64,000 nucleotides of DNA from CAVQMB01 sp963713445 (GTDB lineage Bacteria > Pseudomonadota > Gammaproteobacteria > Competibacterales > Competibacteraceae), in NCBI GenBank assembly GCA_963713445.1, contig CAVQMB010000003.1, positions 62,001-126,000 on the forward strand. The letters are read 5' to 3'. The translations under genes and the position numbers were made by a program. How positions within the stretch are numbered: position 1 is the stretch's first letter; each line of letters opens with the position of its first letter. Under the pieces are notes generated by a model. It was given only the letters and a program-made list of their open reading frames with translations. It was not told the DNA's origin and did no database searches. Below are positions 43,395 to 52,484 of this stretch, one piece after another.

Positions 43395-44351
43395 ATGAGC
43401 GTGTTCCTGGCCCGGCGCCTGCTGGCGCTGGTGCTGACCCTGGTGGTGGCCTCACTGGTGGTGTTCGCCGTGCTGCAGATCGTGCCCGGCGACCCGGCTC
43501 AGGTGATGCTCGGGGTCAATGCCCAGCCCGCCACTCTGGCCGCGCTGCGCCACCAGCTCGGGCTCGACCAGCCGCTGGCGATGCGTTACCTGCACTGGGT
43601 CGGTGGCCTGTTGCATGGCGACCTGGGCGTGTCCTACACCTACTCCAAACCGGTATCCGCGCTGATCGCACAGCGCGCCGCCATCAGCGTGCCTTTGGCG
43701 CTGTTCGCCATGGCCTTGTCGACGGCGCTGGCGATTCCGCTTGGGGTGATCGCCGCCGCGCGCCGCAACCGGAGCACGGATCTGGCGGTCATGGGGTTCA
43801 CCCAGCTCGGCGTGGCGGTGCCGAATTTCTGGTTCGCGATCCTGTTGATCCTGCTGTTCGCGGTCAAACTCGGCTGGCTGCCGGCGGGCGGTTTCGCCGG
43901 CTGGGATGCCGGTATCCTGGCGGGCCTGAAATCACTGTTGCTGCCCGCCGTCGCGCTGGCCCTGCCGCAGGCAGCGATTCTGGCCCGGGTCACCCGCTCC
44001 GCGGTACTGGAGACCCTGGCCGAGGACTACATCCGCACCGCCCGGGCCAAGGGCCTGAGCCGCACCCAGGCGTTGTGGCGCCACGCCCTGCGCAACGCGC
44101 TGATCCCGGTGGTTACCATTATGGGGCTGCAGTTTTCGTTCCTGCTGGCCGGCACCATCATCATAGAACAGGTGTTCTACCTGCCCGGTCTGGGCCGGCT
44201 GGTGTTCCAGGCCATCGCGCAGCGGGATCTTATCGTGGTGCAGGATCTGGTCATGCTGCTGGCGGCCAGCGTGATCATCGTCAACTTCCTCGTCGATCTG
44301 CTTTATGCGGTACTCGATCCGCGGCTGCGCAACACCACCGATGGCCGCTGA
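43395..44351 (+). CDS. ABC transporter permease, DppB type
   Basis: 318 residues from MSVFLARRLLALVL. Six membrane spans, the DppB N-terminal block LQIVPGDPAQVMLG and the EAA loop TARAKGLSRTQALWRHALRNALIPVV. It pairs with the permease at 44341 (11-nt overlap) to form the inner-membrane channel. Confidence 0.93.
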   Translation: MSVFLARRLLALVLTLVVASLVVFAVLQIVPGDPAQVMLGVNAQPATLAALRHQLGLDQPLAMRYLHWVGGLLHGDLGVSYTYSKPVSALIAQRAAISVPLALFAMALSTALAIPLGVIAAARRNRSTDLAVMGFTQLGVAVPNFWFAILLILLFAVKLGWLPAGGFAGWDAGILAGLKSLLLPAVALALPQAAILARVTRSAVLETLAEDYIRTARAKGLSRTQALWRHALRNALIPVVTIMGLQFSFLLAGTIIIEQVFYLPGLGRLVFQAIAQRDLIVVQDLVMLLAASVIIVNFLVDLLYAVLDPRLRNTTDGR

Positions 44352-45189
44352 ACTGCGCCGCGCAGTCCGCCATGCCCTGGCCCAGCACAATTTCGTGGTG
44401 GGGCTGGTCATCACCCTGACCTTCGTTGCGATGGCGGCACTGGCGCTGGTGTGGACACCCTACCCGGTTACCGAAATGAATATCCCGGACAAGCTGCTGG
44501 GACCGTCGGCCGCCCACTGGCTGGGCACCGATCAGTTCGGGCGCGACGAGCTGTCGCAGCTGATGGTGGGCGCCGACAACTCGATCGCCGTGGCGCTGCT
44601 GGCCGTGGTCATCGGCCTGGGTCTGGGCGTGCCGCTCGGGTTACTGGCCGCCGCCCGTGGCGGCTGGCTGGACGAAGTCGTGATGCGGTTCAACGACTTC
44701 GCCTTCGCCTTTCCGGCGTTGCTCTCGGCGGTGATGATCACCGCGATTTTCGGCCCTGGCGCAGTCAATTCGATCGTCGCCATCGGCCTGTTCAACATCC
44801 CGGTGTTTGCCCGCATTACCCGGGGCTCGGCGCTGGTAGTCTGGCGGCGTGAATTCGTACTGGCCGCCCGCACCGCCGGCAAGGGGGCCGGACGCATCAG
44901 CCGGGAGCATATCCTGCCCAACATTTCAGCGGTGCTGATGGTGCAGCTAACGATTCAGTTTGCGCTGGGCATTCTGGCCGAAGCCGGCCTGAGCTTCGTC
45001 GGCCTGGGCACTCAACCGCCGCTGCCAAGCTGGGGCCGGATGCTGGCCGAGGCCCAGACACTGTTGTTTATGGCGCCGCGGCTGGCGCTACTGCCCGGAC
45101 TGGCCATCGTGCTGCTGGTGCTGGGGCTCAATCTGCTCGGCGACGGATTGCGCGACCTGCTCGACCCGAAACTGCGGCGCCGGCGGTAA
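44341..45189 (+). CDS. ABC transporter permease, DppC type
   Basis: 282 residues from MAAELRRAVRHALA; start overlaps the DppB-type stop. DppC features: WLGTDQFGRDELSQLM, EAA loop AARTAGKGAGRISREHILPN and GLGTQPPLPSWGRMLAEAQ. Second half of the peptide channel. The intact frame and usual length indicate a functional subunit. Confidence 0.93.
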   Translation: MAAELRRAVRHALAQHNFVVGLVITLTFVAMAALALVWTPYPVTEMNIPDKLLGPSAAHWLGTDQFGRDELSQLMVGADNSIAVALLAVVIGLGLGVPLGLLAAARGGWLDEVVMRFNDFAFAFPALLSAVMITAIFGPGAVNSIVAIGLFNIPVFARITRGSALVVWRREFVLAARTAGKGAGRISREHILPNISAVLMVQLTIQFALGILAEAGLSFVGLGTQPPLPSWGRMLAEAQTLLFMAPRLALLPGLAIVLLVLGLNLLGDGLRDLLDPKLRRRR

Positions 45190-45192
45190 TCA

Positions 45193-46167
45193 ATGGACCT
45201 CCTGGCCATCGCTAATCTGAACGTCACTCTGTCCGGCCAGGATCGTGAGCTGCCGATTCTGGAGCAGGTCAGCCTCCGGTTACGGGCCGGGGAAAGCCTG
45301 GGACTGGTGGGCGAATCCGGCTGCGGTAAATCGATGACGGCGCTGGCGATCATGGGCCTGCTGCCGGAGCAGGCCCGGGTGAGCGGCAGCATCCGCCTGC
45401 AGGGCGAGGAACTGGTGGGCCGCAATGAACGCGACTACTGCCGGCTCCGCGGCCGCGCCATCGCCATGGTGTTCCAGGAGCCGATGACGGCACTCAACCC
45501 GGTCCAACCCATCGGCGTGCAGATCGCCGAGAGTGTCCGGCTGCATTTGCGGGTCAGCCGCGGCGAAGCCCAGCGCCACGCCCGCCGGTTGCTGGACCGG
45601 GTCGGTCTGCCAGCGCCCCGGTTCGCGCCGACCCTGTATCCGCATCAGCTTTCCGGCGGTCAGCGCCAGCGGGTGGTGATCGCGATCGCGCTGGCCTGCG
45701 GCCCTAAGCTGCTGATCGCCGACGAGCCGACGACCGCCCTGGACGTGACAATCCAGGCCCAGATTCTCGACCTGCTGGCCGACATTGTGGCCGAGGAACG
45801 CATGAGCCTGCTGTTGATCACCCACGATCTGGGCGTGGTGGCGGAAATGACGGACCGGGTGGCAGTGATGTACGCCGGCCGGATTGTCGAATACGGCACC
45901 ACCGGCAGCCTGTTCCAGCACCTGGCGCACCCGTACAGCCACGGTTTGTTCGCCGCCATGCCCCAGAACCAGCTCGGCGCGCCGGACGGCCAGCGCCGGC
46001 TGGCCACCATCCCCGGCATGGTACCCGAGCCCGGCGCGCGCCCCGCCGGCTGCGTGTTCGCGGACCGCTGCCCACGGGTGCAGCCGCGCTGCCACGACGC
46101 ATTCCCGGCTTTTGCGCCCATCGCACCCGGTCATCACGCCGCCTGTTATTTCCCGGTGCCGGCATGA
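45193..46167 (+). CDS. ABC transporter ATP-binding protein, DppD/OppD type
   Basis: 324 residues: Walker A GESGCGKS, Q-loop VFQEPMTALNP, signature LSGGQRQR, Walker B LLIADEPTTALD, H-loop LLITHDLGVV, and the C-terminal oligopeptide/dipeptide extension with a likely iron-sulfur cysteine cluster (GCVFADRCPRVQPRCHDA). It follows the DppC-type gene by 3 nt and overlaps the next ATPase gene by ATGA. Confidence 0.93.
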   Translation: MDLLAIANLNVTLSGQDRELPILEQVSLRLRAGESLGLVGESGCGKSMTALAIMGLLPEQARVSGSIRLQGEELVGRNERDYCRLRGRAIAMVFQEPMTALNPVQPIGVQIAESVRLHLRVSRGEAQRHARRLLDRVGLPAPRFAPTLYPHQLSGGQRQRVVIAIALACGPKLLIADEPTTALDVTIQAQILDLLADIVAEERMSLLLITHDLGVVAEMTDRVAVMYAGRIVEYGTTGSLFQHLAHPYSHGLFAAMPQNQLGAPDGQRRLATIPGMVPEPGARPAGCVFADRCPRVQPRCHDAFPAFAPIAPGHHAACYFPVPA

Positions 46168-46997
46168 GTGCGCTGTTAACAGTCAGCGACCTGGTCCGGG
46201 ACTACCCTCTCCCGCGCCGCCGCCTGCTGGAGCCGGCCCGCCACTTTCGCGCGCTGCACGGGGTCAGCCTGCAGGTACCAGCCGGCACCAGCGTCGGCGT
46301 AGTGGGTGAATCGGGCTGCGGCAAGTCCACTCTGGCACGTTGCGTCATGGCACTGGAGCCGCCCACCAGCGGCACCGTGGTATTCGCGGGCGAGGCCATC
46401 TACAGTCTGCCCCCGACTCAGCTGCGGCGCCTGCGGCGGGATTTCCAGATGGTGTTCCAGGATCCCTACGGTTCGCTCGATCCGCGTTACCGTATCGAAC
46501 GCATCGTCGCCGAACCGCTGGATGCACTGCTCGGCCCCCTGCCCCGCGCCGAGCGCCGCGAGCGCATCGCCGAGGCGCTCGGCGAAGTCGGCCTGCGCCC
46601 AAGCGACGCCGACCGCTATCCGCACGAGTTCTCCGGCGGTCAACGCCAACGGATCGCGATTGCCCGGGCGCTGATCACCCGGCCGCGCCTGATCGTGGCC
46701 GACGAGCCGGTGTCGGCGCTCGACGTCTCGGTCCAGGCGCAGGTACTGAACCTGTTCCTGGACCTCCAGGAACGACTCGGATTGAGCTATCTGTTCATCA
46801 GCCACGACCTCGGCGTGGTGCGCCATGTCACCGATCGGGTGGCCGTGATGAAGGACGGTCGCATTGTCGAACGGGGCACCACCGGCGAGGTATTCACCCG
46901 GCCGGCCCACCCCTACACCCGCAGCCTGCTGGCGGCAATCCCGGTGCCCGACCCGACCCGGCGGCGGCGGCTGCGCACCCCGCCGCCGCCACCGTAG
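46164..46997 (+). CDS. ABC transporter ATP-binding protein, DppF/OppF type
   Basis: 277 residues with Walker A GESGCGKSTLARC, Q-loop VFQDPYGSLDPR (the SLDPR mark of DppF/OppF), signature FSGGQRQR, Walker B IVADEPVSALD and H-loop FISHDLGVV. It is shorter than many DppF proteins because the C-terminal cysteine extension is missing (it stops after TRRRRLRTPPPPP), which is common for the second ATPase. It ends the transporter operon. Confidence 0.92.
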   Translation: MSALLTVSDLVRDYPLPRRRLLEPARHFRALHGVSLQVPAGTSVGVVGESGCGKSTLARCVMALEPPTSGTVVFAGEAIYSLPPTQLRRLRRDFQMVFQDPYGSLDPRYRIERIVAEPLDALLGPLPRAERRERIAEALGEVGLRPSDADRYPHEFSGGQRQRIAIARALITRPRLIVADEPVSALDVSVQAQVLNLFLDLQERLGLSYLFISHDLGVVRHVTDRVAVMKDGRIVERGTTGEVFTRPAHPYTRSLLAAIPVPDPTRRRRLRTPPPPP

Positions 46998-47099
46998 CCG
47001 CCACCGCTGGCAAACGCTCACGTCACCGCGGCAAAGCACAGGGTCCATCGGCGACGCGCCGGTCAGGCCAGGCAGTGCCCGGCGGCTTCCGGCCAGCCA

Positions 47100-48734
47100 C
47101 TAAGCCGCTGGCGGCTGCCGATCCACGAACTGCTGCCGCAAGACCCGTTTATTCAGCTTGCCGGTGGCCGTGTGCGGCAGCTCAGCGACGATCACTACCT
47201 CGTCCGGCAGCCACCAGCGGGCGACCCTGCCTTCGAACCAGGCCAGCAACTCATCCGCATCGACGCCAGTGTCCGCCCGGGGCACCACCAGCAGCAGCGG
47301 GCGTTCGCCCCATATCGGGTGGGCCCGGCCAATCACCGCCGCCTCGGCGACAGCGGGATGACCCACTGCGATGTTCTCCAGCGTGACTGAACTGATCCAC
47401 TCGCCGCCTGACTTGATGATGTCCTTGGTCCGGTCGACGATCTGCATGAAACCGTCCGAATCGATGGTGGCCACGTCGCCGGTGGCAAACCAGCCGTCGG
47501 CGTCATGGGCGCCAGTGGCCCCCTCGTCGCCGAAGTAGCCATTGCAGACCCAGGGGCCACGTACCTTAAGCTGGCCACGGGCGCTACCGTCCCAGGGCAG
47601 CTCGCGGTCATCGTCGTCGGTAATCTTCATCTCAATGCCGAACAGGCCCCGGCCCTGCTTGGCCCTTATTGGCAGTTGCTGCTCCGGTGCCAGCCGCTCC
47701 ATGCCGGGCTTCAAGGTATTGTAGGTGCCCACCGGACTGGTTTCGGTCATGCCCCAGCCCTGATGCACGGTCACCCCGTAGCGCTCGCGGAAGGCGGTGA
47801 TGAGACTCTCGGGACAGGCTGCACCGCCGACAATCATCCGCTGCAGTCCCGCCAGATCCTTGCCGCTGAGCTGCAGATAGTCCAGCAGCATAAACCACAC
47901 CGTGGGCACGCCGGCGGTATAGCTGACGCCCTCGTCGGCGATCAGCGTCTGCAGGGCCTCGCCGTCGGCCAGCCGCGGCCCGGGAAACACCAGCCCGGCG
48001 CCGGTCATCGGCGCCGCAAAGGGAATCCCCCAGGCGTTGACGTGGAACATCGGCACCACCGGCAATATCACATCGCTCGCCGATAAACCCATGACATCGG
48101 GCAGGCTTATCGCATAGCTGTGCAGCACGGTCGAGCGGTGGCTGTAAAGCACACCTTTCGGATGGCCGGTGGTGCCCGAGGTGTAGCACAGGCCGCTGGC
48201 AGTGCGCTCATCCAGCTCAGGCCATTCGAACCGGTCAGGCTGCTCCGCCAGCAGCGCCTCATAGCACCGCACGTTGCGCAACGCGGTCGCCGGCATATGG
48301 GTCTGGTCCGTCAGCACGACGAAGCCGTCAACGGCGTCGAGCCGATCCTGCAATTGTTCCAGCAACGGCACGAAAGCCGGATCGGTGAACACCCAGCGGG
48401 AGGCCGCGTGATTGAGGATATAGACAATCTGATCCGGGAACAGCCGCGGATTGACGGTATGGCAGACCAGTCCGGAGCAGGCCGTGGCATAGTACAGTTC
48501 GAAATGGCGGTAATCGTTCCAGGCCAGCGTGGCCACCTGGTCGCCGGCCGCGGCACCCAGCGCCTGCAGCGCCCCGGCGAGACGGCGGGTCCGGGCAAAA
48601 GCGTCGGCATAGCAATAGCGATGGCGCGGATTGTCGGCCGTCACCGAGACGATGGTCTGATCGGGAAAATTGCGCTCGGCAAACCGCATGATCGAGGTGA
48701 TCGACAGCGGCACGTCCATCATCAGTCCAAACAT
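47100..48734 (-). CDS. Medium/long-chain acyl-CoA ligase (AMP-forming)
   Basis: 544 residues, ribosome site GGAGGAG before ATG. AMP-binding motifs: YTSGTTGHPKGVLYSH (P-loop), PMFHVNAWG, QGWGMTETSPVGT, YFATGDVATID-like GWFATGDVATIDSDGFMQIVDR and the C-terminal lysine in HTATGKLNKRVLRQ. The family includes AlkK and methylmercaptopropionyl-CoA ligases (DmdB), which activate fatty or thio-fatty acids as CoA esters. It converges on the transporter operon and stands alone, so its substrate is open. Confidence 0.92.
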   Translation of the reverse strand: MFGLMMDVPLSITSIMRFAERNFPDQTIVSVTADNPRHRYCYADAFARTRRLAGALQALGAAAGDQVATLAWNDYRHFELYYATACSGLVCHTVNPRLFPDQIVYILNHAASRWVFTDPAFVPLLEQLQDRLDAVDGFVVLTDQTHMPATALRNVRCYEALLAEQPDRFEWPELDERTASGLCYTSGTTGHPKGVLYSHRSTVLHSYAISLPDVMGLSASDVILPVVPMFHVNAWGIPFAAPMTGAGLVFPGPRLADGEALQTLIADEGVSYTAGVPTVWFMLLDYLQLSGKDLAGLQRMIVGGAACPESLITAFRERYGVTVHQGWGMTETSPVGTYNTLKPGMERLAPEQQLPIRAKQGRGLFGIEMKITDDDDRELPWDGSARGQLKVRGPWVCNGYFGDEGATGAHDADGWFATGDVATIDSDGFMQIVDRTKDIIKSGGEWISSVTLENIAVGHPAVAEAAVIGRAHPIWGERPLLLVVPRADTGVDADELLAWFEGRVARWWLPDEVVIVAELPHTATGKLNKRVLRQQFVDRQPPAA

Positions 48735-48921
48735 TGCGGGCTCCTCCGGGGGTGGCGGACCGGCGGCGGCCCGCTCTTTTCCGGCGGGCGTCGTAGCATC
48801 AGGACCGGTCTGTGCTGGATTGCAGTCTAGCCGGTCGCACCGCGATCAACCAGTCGACGGCACAGCTGCGCGCGCCCGCCACCGACCACCGGGCCAGACC
48901 ACCGCGCCTTCCACGTCGTGG

Positions 48922-49638
48922 TCAGCTCTTGTCCGTGGCCAGCATCGCTCCCTGATATAGCACCGGTCCGGTGGGTTTGCCGGTGGGTGAGCCGCCGGCC
49001 GGCTCAAGGCTCACTGCAAGCCCGCTGGCCTGGGCAAGGTCCCGCGCCAGAACCGGTGTCAGCGGCAGCCCGGCCGGACCCCGGCCCGGCAGCAGCCCAA
49101 CCGCCTGGGGCGGCTGATTCCCGCCCGGCAACAACCACAATTCGAAACTCCGGTCGGCCGCGCGGGTCTGCGGTCGCAGCGTCTCGACCCGGAACTGGCC
49201 GCTGGCACGGTCAACCCGCACCAGCCAGGTGGGGTGATGAGACCGATCCTGTAGCACAGCGACGTAATCGGCCCGGCCCGGCATGTGCCAGGACGGCGGC
49301 AGGCCGGTCCACAGCACCAGTGCCAGCAAAGCCGTACTGGCCGCCAATGCCCAGCCGCGCCAGAAATCCGCGCTGCGCCACCAGCCAAAAGGATTGCGGC
49401 GGGGCCGCGGCAGGGTCTCTTTGGCCACCTTCACCCACGCCCGCTTGGGCGGTGTCCGGGCCGGCAGTGCATCGATCAGCGCCGGATACAGATCGTTCTG
49501 CCACTGCTCGACTTCGCGTTGCAACACCAGGTCATCACGCAATAGCCGTTCGAAGCGGTGCCGGGCGCGGCCCTGAAGCGTACCGAGGGCGTACTCCGCA
49601 GCCAGTGCCGCACGTAATCGTGGCCGCCGGTAGTTCAT
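48922..49638 (-). CDS. Anti-sigma factor, RskA/ChrR-like
   Basis: 238 residues from MNYRRPRLRAALAAEYALGT. The N-terminal ~80 residues resemble the anti-sigma (zinc-free RskA-type) domain with a helix RHRFERLLRDDLVLQREVEQWQ; one membrane span follows (WRGWALAASTALLALVLWTGL, ~110-130), then a periplasmic RskA domain (FELWLLPGGNQPPQAVGLLP). It overlaps the ECF sigma stop by ATGA and would hold that sigma factor at the membrane until a periplasmic stress releases it. Confidence 0.85.
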   Translation of the reverse strand: MNYRRPRLRAALAAEYALGTLQGRARHRFERLLRDDLVLQREVEQWQNDLYPALIDALPARTPPKRAWVKVAKETLPRPRRNPFGWWRSADFWRGWALAASTALLALVLWTGLPPSWHMPGRADYVAVLQDRSHHPTWLVRVDRASGQFRVETLRPQTRAADRSFELWLLPGGNQPPQAVGLLPGRGPAGLPLTPVLARDLAQASGLAVSLEPAGGSPTGKPTGPVLYQGAMLATDKS

Positions 49639-50186
49639 CCCTGCAAGCACCTCCTGAGCCGCTGCAGACCACGCCGGATCCAGCTTTTGACGGTTCCGAC
49701 GGGAGTCGCCAGATAGCCGCTCAGCTGCTGGTGGGTGAAGCCGCGATAAAATGCCAGTGTGATACACATGCGCTGCTGCTCGGACAGGGTGCGCAGGCAG
49801 TGCGCCAGGGCATGACTGTCGGCGACGCTGAGTATCAATTCGAGCGGACCGGCCGCATCATCGGCCGGTTCGACAAACGTCGCTTCGTCGTCGAGCGATG
49901 TTTCCGGGCGCCGCCGGCGCAGCAGATCGAGACAGCGGTGGCGGACGATCACACCCATCCAGGTCAGCGGCAGGGAGCGGCCGGGATCGTAACGGGCGGC
50001 ATCGCGCCAGATCTGGATGAAGCCTTCCTGTAACGCTTCCTCGGCCAGTTGGTCACGGCGCAGCAGTCGCCGGCACAGGGCAAACAGCTTCGGTGCGGTG
50101 CGCTGATAGAGCTGCTGGAAAGCGGCGTGATCGCCACGGCCGCACGCCAGCAGCAGGCGCTGCAGCGGATTGTCATCGGCTGCCAT
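49635..50186 (-). CDS. ECF-family RNA polymerase sigma factor
   Basis: 183 residues from MAADDNPLQRLLL; the longer open frame upstream lacks homology. Region 2 is ALCRRLLRRDQLAEEALQEGFIQIWRDAARYDP (core binding and -10 recognition), region 4 is LRTLSEQQRMCITLAFYRGFTHQQLSGYLATPVGTVKSWIRRGLQRLRR (-35 recognition). Coupled to the anti-sigma gene, as usual for SigK/RskA-type systems. The target regulon is not visible, though the pair may autoregulate from the 50187-50595 region. Confidence 0.9.
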   Translation of the reverse strand: MAADDNPLQRLLLACGRGDHAAFQQLYQRTAPKLFALCRRLLRRDQLAEEALQEGFIQIWRDAARYDPGRSLPLTWMGVIVRHRCLDLLRRRRPETSLDDEATFVEPADDAAGPLELILSVADSHALAHCLRTLSEQQRMCITLAFYRGFTHQQLSGYLATPVGTVKSWIRRGLQRLRRCLQG

Positions 50187-50595
50187 AGACTGCCCTGTCG
50201 CGGCCCCCGGCCAGCCCCTGTGGTTTTTCCTCCTGCCCAGTACAGGCCATTCACCATCACTCACGCGTGAACCATCAGCCGCTGAGTTTACCATTGCCAT
50301 AGCACAATTCACCGTTACCGTTGGCCGGATAAGGTCGGCCGAGCCGGCGTCGGCCCGAACCGCCACGCTTCGGTACCATGCGCAGCCGGACCGCGCCTCG
50401 ATGCCGGCGGCCACAAACGTTCTGCGTGCGCGGGGTTCACTGCGCCGCCAAGATCCACTCGCCTGTTTCTGTAGATAAATCAGCGCGCCCACTCCCGCGC
50501 GCAAGCTGATGAGACCCGCGGTAGAGCAGGGTTAGCGCCGATTGCCGGGTCTGCTATGATGGCGCGGCCCGTTAGCACAGGTCAGCCACTCCTCG
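50187..50595. other. Intergenic region between ECF sigma and gspG
   Basis: 409 bp separating divergent genes. No coding frame with a recognisable product was found. The right end holds a candidate promoter for gspG (50532-50560). The left half would carry the promoter of the sigma/anti-sigma pair, though no match could be assigned confidently. Confidence 0.5.
50532..50560 (+). promoter_or_regulatory. Candidate promoter upstream of gspG
   Basis: TTAGCG (50532-50537) and TATGAT (50555-50560) with a 17-bp spacer and an extended -10 TGC just before TATGAT, 35 bp upstream of the gspG start. The -10 is strong, the -35 weak. Confidence 0.4.
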
Positions 50596-51048
50596 ATGGA
50601 CCGCCGTCTTATCCGTCCGCGCCCTCGTACGACCGGCTTCACGCTGATCGAAGTCATGATCGTCGTCGTGATTCTCAGTATCCTGGCCGCTCTGGTCATT
50701 CCCCGGATAATGGACCGGCCCGAGCAGGCGCGCGTCGTCAAGGCCAAAAACGACATTCGGGTGATCAGCAATCAGTTGCAGTTATACAAACTCGACAACT
50801 TCACCTATCCCACGACTGATCAGGGTCTGCAGGCGCTGGTGACGAAACCGACGACACCACCGATCCCCCCGCATTGGAAGAAGGGCGGCTATCTCGACCG
50901 GCTGCCGGTGGATCCCTGGGGACATCCGTATCAGTATCTGCAGCCAGGCCAGCACGGCGACTTCGATCTCTATTCGCTGGGTGCGGACGGCCAGCTCGGT
51001 GGCAAGGGCGACAATGCCGATATCGGCAATTGGAACCTCGGCGACTGA
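50596..51048 (+). CDS. gspG: Type II secretion major pseudopilin GspG
   Basis: 150 residues. Prepilin signal RPRTTGFTLIEVMIVVVIL with the prepilin-peptidase site G|FTLIE, then a long hydrophobic helix and the GspG globular domain (YPTTDQGLQALV, GGYLDRLPVDPWGHPYQY, DLYSLGADGQLGG with calcium-site acids). It forms the pseudopilus shaft. First gene of the gspG-N run; the secretin, ATPase and platform genes (gspD, E, F) are not in the window. Confidence 0.95.
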   Translation: MDRRLIRPRPRTTGFTLIEVMIVVVILSILAALVIPRIMDRPEQARVVKAKNDIRVISNQLQLYKLDNFTYPTTDQGLQALVTKPTTPPIPPHWKKGGYLDRLPVDPWGHPYQYLQPGQHGDFDLYSLGADGQLGGKGDNADIGNWNLGD

Positions 51049-51514
51049 GGCCGGCTTCACCCTGCTGGAGGTGCTGGTGACGCTGGTGCTGATCGGTATC
51101 GTGACCACGTTCGCGGTCATGCAGATTCCCGGCGACCCGGCCACCACCCGCGTCGCCGCCGCCGCTCAGCGGTTACAGCAGTTCATCACCCGCCAGCGTG
51201 ATGAGGCCACGCTCGGCGGGCGTAGCCGTGGTATCCGCTGCGATCGCACAGAATGCCGCGCGCTCGAACTGCACGGCGCGCACTGGCAACCGCTGCAGAC
51301 CAACCGGAGCCGCTACCGGCTACCGCCCGGCATCGCCGTGCGGCTCCAGGTGGACGGCCAACAGATCCCGCCCGCCGGCAGTGGCCCACCGCAGATCGTG
51401 CTGGCCGCAAGCGGTGAAACCAGCGCCTTCCGGCTTACGGTATACGCGGCCGCAGCAAGCTACCGTCTGAGCGGTGACGTGGCCGGTCACGTTAGCCTGG
51501 CCACGGCGCCGTGA
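51014..51514 (+). CDS. gspH: Type II secretion minor pseudopilin GspH
   Basis: 166 residues from the ATG at 51014, overlapping the gspG end by 35 nt; the prepilin cleavage site EAG|FTLLEVLVTLVLIG begins at about residue 13. Downstream sequence has GspH traits (RLQQFITRQRDEATLGGRSRGI). Start choice is uncertain because no other in-frame ATG/GTG precedes the leader closely. Minor pseudopilin at or near the pseudopilus tip. Confidence 0.85.
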   Translation: MPISAIGTSATEAGFTLLEVLVTLVLIGIVTTFAVMQIPGDPATTRVAAAAQRLQQFITRQRDEATLGGRSRGIRCDRTECRALELHGAHWQPLQTNRSRYRLPPGIAVRLQVDGQQIPPAGSGPPQIVLAASGETSAFRLTVYAAAASYRLSGDVAGHVSLATAP

Positions 51515-51876
51515 AACCGCACGGCTTCACCCTGCTGGAGGTGCTGGTGGCACTGGCGGTGCTGGCCATCGCCATGGCGGCGCTGCTACGGGTCGCCAGC
51601 ACCAGCACTACCACATTTGCCGAGCTGCGCAACCGCACCCTGGCAGGCTGGGTGGCCGAAAACGCTGTTGCCCGGTTCCGGCTGCAGTCGCGCTGGCCCG
51701 GCAGTGGCAGCCACTTCCACGGCAGCGAACGCATGGCCGGGCGGGACTGGCACTGGGCCATTAGCGTCGCCAGCACACCCGATCACGATCTGCGGCGACT
51801 GTCGGTTGCCGTCCACGTCGCCGGCGCCAATCTCCCGGAACCGTTGTTGACCGCCTTCATGGGGCGCCTGCGATGA
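51511..51876 (+). CDS. gspI: Type II secretion minor pseudopilin GspI
   Basis: 121 residues from GTG at 51511, overlapping the gspH stop (GTGA). Prepilin leader KPHG|FTLLEVLVALAVLA with the conserved Glu5, then a short GspI domain (AGWVAENAVARFRL). Member of the GspI-J-K tip complex. It overlaps gspJ by 4 nt. Confidence 0.9.
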   Translation: MKPHGFTLLEVLVALAVLAIAMAALLRVASTSTTTFAELRNRTLAGWVAENAVARFRLQSRWPGSGSHFHGSERMAGRDWHWAISVASTPDHDLRRLSVAVHVAGANLPEPLLTAFMGRLR

Positions 51877-52484
51877 GCCGCACCGCGGGCTTCACCCTGC
51901 TGGAGTTGCTGGTCGCGCTGGCCATCTTCGCGGTCATCGGCGCCGCCGCCTACAGCGGGCTGGCCAGTGTGCTCGACACGCGTCAGGCGCTGGCGGCCGA
52001 CAGCGCGCAATTGCAGCAGCTGCAACTGGCGTTCGGCTGGCTCCGGCGCGACATCGAACAGGCTGCGCCGAGGCCGGTGCGCGACCGTTCCGGCGACTGG
52101 CAGCCGGCGCTGACCGGCGACGACCAGGCCACCACCCTACTCGCGCTTACCCGCGACGGCCGTGATGATCCCCTCGGCCTGCCGCGCTCGGCACTGGAGC
52201 GACTCAGCTACCAGCTGCGCAACGGTCGTTTGCTACGGCTAAGCTGGCCGGTGCTGGACGGCGCCGCTGCCACCGGCGCTCAGACCAGTGTACTGCTGAC
52301 GCACGTCAGGAACCTGCACATCCGCTTCCTTAACGCGGACAACCGCTGGTTGGAGCACTGGCCGGCTTCCAGCGAGGCGCCCAGGAATCTGTTACCGCGC
52401 GCGATCGAAGTGCGGCTGACGCTGGCCGGCTGGGGCCGCCTGCGGCGTCTGTTCCTGCTGCCGGAGGCCGCCAGCCTTGGCTAG
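51873..52484 (+). CDS. gspJ: Type II secretion minor pseudopilin GspJ
   Basis: 203 residues: prepilin leader RTAG|FTLLELLVALAIFAVI, followed by GspJ sequence (YSGLASVLDTRQALAADSAQLQQLQLAFGWLRRDIEQAAPRPVRD). Overlaps gspK by 8 nt. Tip-complex component pairing with GspI and GspK. Confidence 0.92.
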   Translation: MSRTAGFTLLELLVALAIFAVIGAAAYSGLASVLDTRQALAADSAQLQQLQLAFGWLRRDIEQAAPRPVRDRSGDWQPALTGDDQATTLLALTRDGRDDPLGLPRSALERLSYQLRNGRLLRLSWPVLDGAAATGAQTSVLLTHVRNLHIRFLNADNRWLEHWPASSEAPRNLLPRAIEVRLTLAGWGRLRRLFLLPEAASLG